Source of the DNA: a bacterium
GTDB taxonomy: Bacteria; Bdellovibrionota_C; UBA2361; SZUA-149
DNA: 5,686 nucleotides
Direction: 5' to 3'
Assembly: GCA_003230795.1 (NCBI GenBank)
Contig: QIGM01000560.1
Location: 1-5,686 of the forward strand
Shown: positions 1 to 4,882 of the stretch, one piece after another
Position numbering within the stretch: the stretch's first letter is position 1
How the letters are laid out: the number at the start of each line of letters is the position of its first letter
Notes under the pieces: model-generated
The model's database searches: none
The model's input: only the letters and a program-made list of their open reading frames with translations
Told to the model about the DNA's origin: nothing
Position numbers and translations under genes: made by a program

Positions 1-1188
1 CTGATTGGTAAATCGTCACAGATAAAGAATCGTCCCAACCCCGGACTCCAAAGCGTCATCGTTGTGGGCGGAGGTTTATCTGGAATCACGGCGAGCTATA
101 GTCTAGCGCGGCGAGGTGTAAAGGTTGATCTGCTGGAGCGAGAGACGGAGTTTGCCCAGCATGCTTCCGGAAATGCCGCTGGCATTTATATCGGGTACTT
201 AGCGAGAACCGATACACCAATGAGCCGTTTGAACCTCTTAGGCTTTGAGTACCTTAAGCGACAGCTTCACGACTTAAGAAAAGCTGGTGCGAGAATCGCT
301 GGTGAAGAAACAGGAGTGCAGCGTCTTGCTTACAATGAGCGTCTTGCTGGTCTGCATGAGCAGCTGCGAAATACTCCACATGCCTCTGGTATTGCACATG
401 CCATTTCCGCTGAGGAAGCGAGTAGCGCACTAGGTTTAAGAGTTGAACTTCCGAGTATCTACTATCCAACTGGCGGCTGGCTTTCTCCACCGGACTACTG
501 CAACGCCTTGTTGAATGCTCAAAACGAGAACATAAGAAAGCATAGTGCTTCAGAAGTGGATGAGATCGTGTATGAAAACGATCTCTGGCGTGCTTTTTCG
601 AGCGATGGTCAACTCCTTGCTGAAGCGCGCGATATCATCGTAGCCAATGCATTTGAGGCCCTTCGTTTTGAGCAGCTCTCTAAGCTTCCAATTGGAAAAA
701 TTCGTGGTCAAACGATGAGTCTACCAGCCTCGGAGATGAGTGGAAGACTCAATCAAGTTCTCTGCTATGACGGATATATTATTCCAGAGTACGAGGGAGC
801 CCATTTTCTCGGTTCTACCTACGATCGAAAGAACGACACCTTGGAGGTATTCGAGGAGCAAGAAGAGGAATTGCTTCAGCGTCTTTACGCTAAAGTTCCT
901 AGTTTAAAAAGCGTGGAGCAAGAGCGAGGACCTGGTAGAGTGGCATTTCGTACGACGACTCCGGATAGATTACCTCTTGTTGGTGCTCTTTCAGGTTCTC
1001 CCGGCCTGCATATGTCTCTTTGCCATGGTTCTCGAGGAATTGTTACCTGCGCCATTTCGGGTGAGATTCTCGCGGCGCAGCTTCTTGCAGAGCCACTACC
1101 GATCGATTCTGAGAGCGCTCGCGCTCTCTCTCCGGAGCGATACGCAAAACGTAGTAGGTCAGAATTTCCGTCCCTGTTGGGAGCATAA
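1..1188 (+). CDS. mnmC: FAD-dependent cmnm5U34 oxidoreductase domain of MnmC (5' partial)
   Basis: The frame is open from the first base, so the gene begins upstream; 395 residues are visible. A GTG at 64 lies inside the nucleotide-binding motif and cannot be the start. Visible residues 19-28 form a beta strand and GGGLSG dinucleotide-binding loop, and E46 ends the second strand as expected for FAD ribose binding. ASGNAAG (55-61), YPTGGWLSPP (about 155-163), PDRLPLVG (321-328) and HGSRG (342-346) followed by an EILAAQLLAEPLP-type tail are the signatures of the MnmC C-terminal half. In that family this domain removes the carboxymethyl group from cmnm5U34 in tRNA, giving nm5U, and a fused N-terminal methyltransferase then makes mnm5U. 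The visible length matches the roughly 400-residue oxidoreductase half, but whether the methyltransferase is fused upstream cannot be seen. A stand-alone glycine-oxidase-like DAO protein is the alternative; the HGSRG and GGW motifs favour MnmC. Confidence 0.86.
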   Translation: MIGKSSQIKNRPNPGLQSVIVVGGGLSGITASYSLARRGVKVDLLERETEFAQHASGNAAGIYIGYLARTDTPMSRLNLLGFEYLKRQLHDLRKAGARIAGEETGVQRLAYNERLAGLHEQLRNTPHASGIAHAISAEEASSALGLRVELPSIYYPTGGWLSPPDYCNALLNAQNENIRKHSASEVDEIVYENDLWRAFSSDGQLLAEARDIIVANAFEALRFEQLSKLPIGKIRGQTMSLPASEMSGRLNQVLCYDGYIIPEYEGAHFLGSTYDRKNDTLEVFEEQEEELLQRLYAKVPSLKSVEQERGPGRVAFRTTTPDRLPLVGALSGSPGLHMSLCHGSRGIVTCAISGEILAAQLLAEPLPIDSESARALSPERYAKRSRSEFPSLLGA

Positions 1189-1241
1189 TTTCAAGAAAGA
1201 AACGGTCGACTATCCTCGAAACAAGCGCTAACTTGTGTACT

Positions 1242-1247
1242 TAGAAT
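1242..1247 (+). promoter_or_regulatory. possible -10 element upstream of the TIGR03032 gene
   Basis: TAGAAT differs from the sigma70 -10 consensus at one base and lies 35 bases before the GTG start. The best upstream partner, GAAACA at 1218-1223, matches only three of six -35 bases at 18-base spacing. No intrinsic terminator follows mnmC, so read-through transcription is an equally good explanation for expression of the next gene. The rest of the 94-base gap shows only a weak ACAAG/CTTGT stem at 1221-1236. Confidence 0.2.
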
Positions 1248-1282
1248 AGAATGATTTGTAAATTCCTTCAGAGCCCTTCTTT

Positions 1283-2359
1283 GTGGAAGAAAAAACTAAG
1301 AAAGATGAATCAGAGGACATTTCCGCAGAAGATGGGTCCCCGATCTCCTATGTCCACACACAAAACGTTCCTGCGTTTCTAGAAGAGCACAATTTCTCTT
1401 TGCTTGTTTCCACCTATCAAGCTGGGCGAGTTCTTCTTTTCACCTCGGCAGAAGGCAAGCTCTCGATGCTGATGCGTAGGCTGGAGCGGCCAACCGGTAT
1501 TGCTCTTAACAATACTCGCTTAGCTATTGCAGCGAAGTCGCAAATCTGGACATTTCGCCCAGCGAAGAACGTACGCGACGTTGAGGGGACTCTTCTTCCC
1601 CACGACTATGTTTGGCTACCACGCCAATCGCATGTCACTGGCTTTATAGATTCACATCAGATTGAGTGGTTTAACTCTCAGCTGCTCGTTGTGAATACTC
1701 GATATTCTTGTCTTTGCACTCTTGATCTTGATTGGTCGTTTCGCCCGATTTGGAAGCCTCCGTTTGTCTCTGCCATAACACCAGACGATCGTTGTCATCT
1801 AAACGGCGTTGCGCTTGATGCGAAAGGGCCGCGATATGTTACAGCGCTCGGAGAGACAGATAGCGCCGAGGGATGGCGAGAGAACAAGGCAGACGGTGGA
1901 ATTATTGTTGATGTTCGCTCGGGAAAAACATTAACGAAGGGGCTTTCAATGCCTCACTCTCCACGCCTGTACGCGGGGAAGCTTTGGGTTTTGGAGTCAG
2001 GTACGGGAAGCCTTTTAGTTGTAGACGAGACCACGGGCAAGACGCAGGAGGTAATTAAATTCGCTGGATTTCTGCGCGGACTAAGTTTTTTCAAGGAATT
2101 TGCCTTTATCGGCCTCTGTAAAGCGAGAGAGAAGAAACATTTCGGCAATCTTCCCATTGAAGACGAGTTCGGAGAGTTCGAGTGTGGAGTGTCGATAGTT
2201 GATCTCAATTCAATGCAACAAGTCGGCTTCATACATTTTCAAAGTGGCATTGAGGAACTCTTCGACATCGTTGTCATGCCAGATATGATCAGCCCGCATC
2301 TTGTTGGCTTTGAAGAAGATACGATAGGGCAGGTGAAGATATTTCCACCGCTCGCGTAG
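1283..2359 (+). CDS. TIGR03032 / DUF4915 family protein of unknown function
   Basis: This is a complete 358-residue protein, the usual length for the family. Family-defining blocks appear in order: STYQAGRVLLF (43-53), RPTGIAL (69-75), WLPRQSHVTG (111-120), VNTRYSCLCTLD (137-148), SFRPIWKPPF (152-161), DRCHLNGVALD (169-179), YVTALGETDSAEGWR (185-199), GLSMPHSPR (220-228), LWVLESGTG (234-242), FLRGLSF, CGVSIVDL and EELFD near the C-terminus. The spaced strand-like blocks ending in SG, GG or D look like a beta-propeller fold (inference). There is no signal peptide or membrane segment, so a cytoplasmic location is likely; the first 20 residues are acidic and probably disordered. The start is GTG because an in-frame stop lies at 1259-1261 and no other plausible start precedes the STYQAG block. 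Its Shine-Dalgarno is poor (only AGAG at 1270-1273). No function is known for the family and the neighbours give no clear clue. Confidence 0.9.
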   Translation: MEEKTKKDESEDISAEDGSPISYVHTQNVPAFLEEHNFSLLVSTYQAGRVLLFTSAEGKLSMLMRRLERPTGIALNNTRLAIAAKSQIWTFRPAKNVRDVEGTLLPHDYVWLPRQSHVTGFIDSHQIEWFNSQLLVVNTRYSCLCTLDLDWSFRPIWKPPFVSAITPDDRCHLNGVALDAKGPRYVTALGETDSAEGWRENKADGGIIVDVRSGKTLTKGLSMPHSPRLYAGKLWVLESGTGSLLVVDETTGKTQEVIKFAGFLRGLSFFKEFAFIGLCKAREKKHFGNLPIEDEFGEFECGVSIVDLNSMQQVGFIHFQSGIEELFDIVVMPDMISPHLVGFEEDTIGQVKIFPPLA

Positions 2360-2369
2360 CGAGCTTTTT
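2350..2369 (+). terminator. intrinsic terminator overlapping the TIGR03032 gene stop codon
   Basis: GCTCGC (2350-2355) pairs perfectly with GCGAGC (2359-2364) around the three-base loop GTA, and five T follow at 2365-2369. The TAG stop codon (2357-2359) lies in the loop and first base of the 3' arm. Read from the other strand the hairpin has no T tract, so it should terminate + strand transcripts only, although it sits 7 bases past the end of the convergent - strand operon and could stabilise that 3' end. Confidence 0.8.
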
Positions 2370-2371
2370 GC

Positions 2372-2824
2372 TTACTTTATACTCTCTTGAAACTCGTAGA
2401 AGTCAGCATTCTTATGCTTGCTGTACTGCACCTCGCTTGGAATCGGAAGCTTCTCAGGTCCATCCGCGGCAGTCTCTGGTAGCGGCAGAGTGGTGCTAGG
2501 TGTCTGCACGAACTGAAGAATCTCGCCGACGTTAACATCTTGCTCAGCTAACTTTGTATGAAGCTCAGCGTCAGCTTTCTTTTGGGTAAGCGCTTCACTT
2601 GGCGCAGAAGAGTTTAGATAGAGCGCGGTTGCAACGTTGAGAGCGACCAAAGCGACAAGCATGGTGATTAAGCTTTTCGTCTTTTTTGAAGTAGGCTTCT
2701 TCTCCTTATGTTCTTCACTGAAGCCAGTTTTTTCGAAATTTGATTCCGAGTTCAACTCATCAATTCCATCATTGATGATTGCCTCATATTGATTTCCTTC
2801 GGATGGCTTTTTTGTAGAAGACAT
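2372..2824 (-). CDS. small single-pass membrane protein downstream of the prepilin
   Basis: I do not recognise this 150-residue protein. Residues 1-51 are polar and end in a lysine-rich stretch (KKPTSKKTK, 42-50). Residues 52-70 (LITMLVALVALNVATALYL) form one clear transmembrane helix. The remaining 80 residues are charged and proline-rich, with a low-complexity TPSTTLPLPE segment. The positive charge before the helix predicts a cytoplasmic N-terminus and an exported C-terminal tail. There is no cleavable signal, lipobox or prepilin motif. A well-placed Shine-Dalgarno, GGAG (2832-2835), lies 7 bases before the ATG and supports translation. It is 52 bases downstream of the prepilin gene on the same strand with no terminator between, so it is probably co-transcribed and may be an accessory to the same pilus or secretion apparatus (inference from position only). 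Confidence 0.72.
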   Translation of the reverse strand: MSSTKKPSEGNQYEAIINDGIDELNSESNFEKTGFSEEHKEKKPTSKKTKSLITMLVALVALNVATALYLNSSAPSEALTQKKADAELHTKLAEQDVNVGEILQFVQTPSTTLPLPETAADGPEKLPIPSEVQYSKHKNADFYEFQESIK

Positions 2825-2876
2825 TTAGATACTCCGATAGTGTTCACGAGAAAGGTAGGCTTCTCATAGTAGATTT

Positions 2877-3311
2877 TTAGAGAGCAATTCTCTGCTCGGT
2901 AAGAGTTCCGTTGATATCCCAATATCGGTAGCGAAAACTACCTTGGGTATGTTGCAGTTCGTAAAGATTCCATTGGAATCTCAAAAAAGGAGTCGTGATG
3001 CTTAGCAGAAACACATAGTTTAAGCGTACGCCATCGCTAAGCGTTGCTCCGCTCAAACTCCCGGGTAGAGAGCCCGGTCCTTCGTAGCCAAATAGAATAT
3101 AAGTCAGTGCAATGTCTGGATCGCTTGAACCAGCGACTACAGCCGTTTTAAGGTTTCGATAATCCGAGTTTGCTGCGGCATCATAGGCCCGGCTTCTCAT
3201 CGCTCGGTAGTTTGGAATGACTAGGCCTACGAGAATTCCGATAAGCGCCATTACCGTAAGCAGCTCTATAAAGGAGAAGCCGCGCTGAGTTGAGTTATGC
3301 CCCTTATTCAT
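2877..3311 (-). CDS. type IV prepilin / pseudopilin (PilA- or GspG-like)
   Basis: This is a 144-residue protein with an 11-residue leader ending in QRG and a mature N-terminus FSFIELLTVMALIGIL. It has the prepilin peptidase cleavage site (G11/F12), the conserved Glu at mature position 5 (E16), and the hydrophobic helix that anchors subunits before assembly and packs the pilus core. The following segment SRAYDAAANSDYRNLKTAV resembles the helix continuation of deltaproteobacterial PilA proteins. The rest is a compact C-terminal domain rich in aromatics (FRYRYWDING near the end). It has no cysteine, so the disulfide-bounded D-region of classical PilA is absent. The hydrophobic core IVGLVIPNY also fits type II secretion pseudopilins. 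The start is supported by AGGT (3317-3320) six bases upstream. No other pilus gene is in the window, so pilus versus type II secretion cannot be decided. Confidence 0.88.
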   Translation of the reverse strand: MNKGHNSTQRGFSFIELLTVMALIGILVGLVIPNYRAMRSRAYDAAANSDYRNLKTAVVAGSSDPDIALTYILFGYEGPGSLPGSLSGATLSDGVRLNYVFLLSITTPFLRFQWNLYELQHTQGSFRYRYWDINGTLTEQRIAL

Positions 3312-3328
3312 TGATTACCTGTGTTCAT
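3308..3328 (-). CDS. possible 6-codon upstream ORF overlapping the prepilin start
   Basis: An ATG at 3328-3326 opens a six-codon frame (MNTGNQ) whose TGA (3310-3308) overlaps the prepilin ATG as ATGA. AAGGGG lies 7 bases before this ATG, a better Shine-Dalgarno than the prepilin's own, and it overlaps the prmA stop codon (TAAGGGG). The arrangement would allow ribosomes to terminate and restart at the prepilin. Such a short frame can arise by chance, so this is a candidate only. Confidence 0.25.
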   Translation of the reverse strand: MNTGNQ

Positions 3329-3329
3329 T

Positions 3330-3340
3330 GACTATCCCCT
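3330..3340 (-). repeat. 11-base block AGGGGATAGTC, complementary to a copy in the leader
   Basis: AGGGGATAGTC on the - strand here occurs on the opposite strand at 4701-4711, so RNA made from the - strand carries the exact complement, GACUAUCCCCU, in the response regulator leader. The central nine bases GGGGATAGT also occur on the - strand at 4789-4781. All three copies are in the two intergenic regions flanking the response regulator and prmA. Confidence 0.45.
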
Positions 3341-4227
3341 TAATTAGAATCGACCTGTATTAAGAATCGAAACGACATCCACTCGCCATCTACCTCAATG
3401 CTCTCGGGAACGAGATCTAATTGAGCGAGAAAATCCTCTTTCTCTTCGAGGAGTATTCCCGAAATGAGCAGGGTTCCTCCTGCTTGAACGCTTCTTTTGA
3501 GATCTTCCCAAAGAGAAATAATAACAGAGCTGATGATATTGGCTACCACAAGTTCGTATTGCGATTCCTGCTCTGAGAGTGGATCCATACTAAACGGTAT
3601 CTTAACATCGTTGAAGACGGCATTTGCGATAGAGACATCAATGGCACGTTGTTTGTTGTCAATTCCTCGAACAGTCTCCACTCCGAACTTCTTCGCTACA
3701 ATCGAAAGAATACCGGAACCGCAACCGACGTCGAGCATGCTTTTTACGGCTTGGCGTTCAAGGATTTCAACCATTGAACGTAGTACCAAGCGTGTAGTTT
3801 CGTGAGCGCCGGTACCGAAGGCAAGCTGAGGGTCGATGCGGACAACATGTTGGCCGGGCTTGTCCTCTATCACCTCATCTCGCGGACAAACAATCAGAGA
3901 ACTTCCGAAGCGCACCGGCTTAACATACTTTTTCCATTCATTAACCCAATCGAGAGATTCGATTGCTTCTAGTTCAGACTCAATCGGGACTTGCTCTTGA
4001 AGGCCGTTAAGAAACTCACGAACACTTTCGTCGAGCGCTTTGGTCTCAGCGAGTGACTCGAAGTAGCAAAATAGAGTATCGCCTTTATCTTCCTTTTCGA
4101 GTTCAGCCTCCTGAATGGTGGTAACACCGGCAGAAAAAATTGCGCCCAGCACAATTTCTTTATTTTCTGGAGGGAAGCGAAAGGTGAGGCGGAAAAGGGT
4201 CGGCTCAGGACTATCGGACAGAGCCAT
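3340..4227 (-). CDS. prmA: ribosomal protein L11 methyltransferase
   Basis: The 295-residue length matches the E. coli enzyme (about 293). An N-terminal substrate-recognition region (1-60) and linker lead to DWVNEWKKYVKP (93-104), the family DPQLAFGTGAHETT block (132-145), the SAM-binding LDVGCGSGILSI motif (165-176), the acidic residue D190 at the end of the second strand, and VVANI (227-231), the equivalent of the family NI motif. The enzyme uses S-adenosylmethionine to trimethylate L11, including its N-terminal amine and lysines, in the cytoplasm. Its ATG shares one base with the response regulator stop (TAATG) and no Shine-Dalgarno is evident just upstream, so translation is probably coupled. 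The prepilin follows 28 bases later. No catalytic motif is missing. Confidence 0.95.
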   Translation of the reverse strand: MALSDSPEPTLFRLTFRFPPENKEIVLGAIFSAGVTTIQEAELEKEDKGDTLFCYFESLAETKALDESVREFLNGLQEQVPIESELEAIESLDWVNEWKKYVKPVRFGSSLIVCPRDEVIEDKPGQHVVRIDPQLAFGTGAHETTRLVLRSMVEILERQAVKSMLDVGCGSGILSIVAKKFGVETVRGIDNKQRAIDVSIANAVFNDVKIPFSMDPLSEQESQYELVVANIISSVIISLWEDLKRSVQAGGTLLISGILLEEKEDFLAQLDLVPESIEVDGEWMSFRFLIQVDSN

Positions 4228-4649
4228 TACGACGAGCCGAGAACACTCTGGATCTTCAATTCGAGAACCTCAGCGGTAAAAGGCTTAACGAGGTAGTCGT
4301 TTACCCCTTCATCGATAGCTGCAAGTACCCTATCGTGGTCGTTTTCCGCAGTAAGCATAAGGAAAGGGAGATCTTTAGTTTTCTCAAAGGTGCGAACTGC
4401 GCGGAGAAGCTCGATGCCAGTCATCTCTGGCATCATCCAGTCGCATATCACTAGGTCGAACGGCCGACCCCGATCCTTGGTATTATCAACCGTCTTGCCG
4501 CCACGCAGCCAATCAAGAGCGGTTCTACCTTCTTGGGCTTCAACAATTTCACGCACGCCCATCGCGCCACAAACTGCCTTAATAATTTTTCGAATATGCA
4601 GCTCATCATCAACGACGAGAAAGCGTAATTTGGAGGGGTCGAAGACCAT
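4227..4649 (-). CDS. single-domain response regulator (CheY-like receiver)
   Basis: This 140-residue protein is a receiver domain with no output domain. The acidic pocket is D14, D15 and E16 after strand one, the phosphoacceptor is D70 in LVICDWMMPEMTG, the switch threonine is T100 in LMLTAEN, and the conserved lysine is K122 in YLVKPF, so all signalling residues are intact. The loop before strand three (GGKTVDNTKDRGRPF, about 50-64) is longer than in CheY. Proteins of this type act by docking to a partner once phosphorylated; no histidine kinase is in the window. An in-frame TAG nine bases upstream fixes the ATG as the start. No Shine-Dalgarno is visible in front of it, which is unusual beside its neighbours. 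It is the first gene of the probable operon with prmA and the prepilin, and its partner may belong to pilus or motility control (inference). Confidence 0.93.
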   Translation of the reverse strand: MVFDPSKLRFLVVDDELHIRKIIKAVCGAMGVREIVEAQEGRTALDWLRGGKTVDNTKDRGRPFDLVICDWMMPEMTGIELLRAVRTFEKTKDLPFLMLTAENDHDRVLAAIDEGVNDYLVKPFTAEVLELKIQSVLGSS

Positions 4650-4701
4650 GGAAAGCTAAACACTGTGATAATTAAGATTAGTAGGACTCAGAGATGTCCC
4701 A

Positions 4702-4789
4702 GGGGATAGTCTGAGGTAGCCTCTAAAGAGGACTGCAGACACTATACTACCAATGCGTCGCCCTTCACAGCGGGCATTTTACTATCCCC
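4702..4789 (-). ncRNA. candidate structured leader RNA upstream of the response regulator
   Basis: Read on the - strand, the segment starts with GGGGATAGT and ends with ACTATCCCC, a perfect 9-base closing stem over 88 bases. Inside are two adjacent helices. The first is AATG with CCC...GGGC and GCATT (4778-4752 region). The second is GGTAGT with GCTACC, six pairs including one wobble, enclosing CTC/GAG. A competing arrangement pairs GTCTG with CAGAC (4740-4736 and 4713-4709) and CCTC with GAGG. The result resembles a three-way junction with switchable pairings between a possible promoter and the response regulator ATG. It matches no riboswitch or tRNA that I recognise. The fold was found by eye, with no energy calculation or covariation. 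Confidence 0.33.
4742..4777 (-). CDS. possible 11-codon leader peptide inside the structured leader
   Basis: ATG at 4777-4775 opens the frame MPAVKGDALVV, ending in TAG at 4744-4742. GGGG (4789-4786) stands 8 bases upstream as a Shine-Dalgarno. The same nine bases GGGGATAGT precede the mini-ORF upstream of the prepilin. Translation would disrupt the pairing of GGTAGT with GCTACC and expose or mask the closing stem, as in attenuation leaders (inference). A frame this short may be chance. Confidence 0.22.
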   Translation of the reverse strand: MPAVKGDALVV

Positions 4790-4807
4790 AATGAACTAAT
4801 CAGGGGC

Positions 4808-4836
4808 ACTTTACCGAACAACCATAAGGTCTTCAA
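4808..4836 (-). promoter_or_regulatory. possible sigma70-type promoter for the response regulator operon
   Basis: On the - strand TTGAAG (4836-4831) and TAAAGT (4813-4808) are separated by exactly 17 bases, each matching four of six consensus positions. Transcription would start near 4801, about 12 bases before the GGGGATAGT stem, giving a leader of about 150 bases. It lies within the 23-codon ORF that follows cinA. Confidence 0.3.
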
Positions 4837-4882
4837 GCAAAACCTCTTCCCCGCTGTAGGTTGCGAAAGAGTGAATTTTCAT
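4811..4882 (-). CDS. possible 23-residue small protein directly after cinA
   Basis: ATG at 4882-4880 follows the cinA TAA immediately and in the same frame, and the frame runs 23 codons to TAA at 4813-4811. GGGAGG (4896-4891), 8 bases upstream inside the last cinA codons, is the strongest Shine-Dalgarno in this part of the window. The peptide begins MKIHSFATYSGEEVLL and ends EDLMVVR; I do not recognise it. It has no membrane segment. It could be a real small protein, the remnant of a longer gene, or a chance frame. Read-through of the cinA stop would append it to CinA. Confidence 0.3.
   Translation of the reverse strand: MKIHSFATYSGEEVLLEDLMVVR

Noticed and set aside
64..66. GTG as the start of the FAD oxidoreductase gene
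   Set aside because: It lies within the conserved beta strand and glycine loop; the frame stays open to base 1 with matching residues before it.
1221..1236. ACAAG/CTTGT inverted repeat as the mnmC terminator
   Set aside because: The stem is only five weak pairs and no T tract follows.
1954..2232. A - strand gene inside the TIGR03032 gene
   Set aside because: It is antisense to well-conserved motif blocks and shows no domain or ribosome site.
2350..2364. A bidirectional terminator also ending the - strand operon
   Set aside because: On the - strand the stem is followed by GGTGG, not a T tract, so intrinsic termination is not supported in that direction.
4451..4663. An alternative - strand frame across the response regulator start
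   Set aside because: It is the shadow of the receiver domain, whose catalytic residues are all intact in the annotated frame.
4702..4789. A tRNA or tRNA-like gene, because of a GGGGATA/TATCCCC acceptor-like stem and a TTGGTAGTATAGTG D-arm-like stretch
   Set aside because: There is no T-arm with a GTTC loop, no anticodon arm at the right distance and no CCA end.
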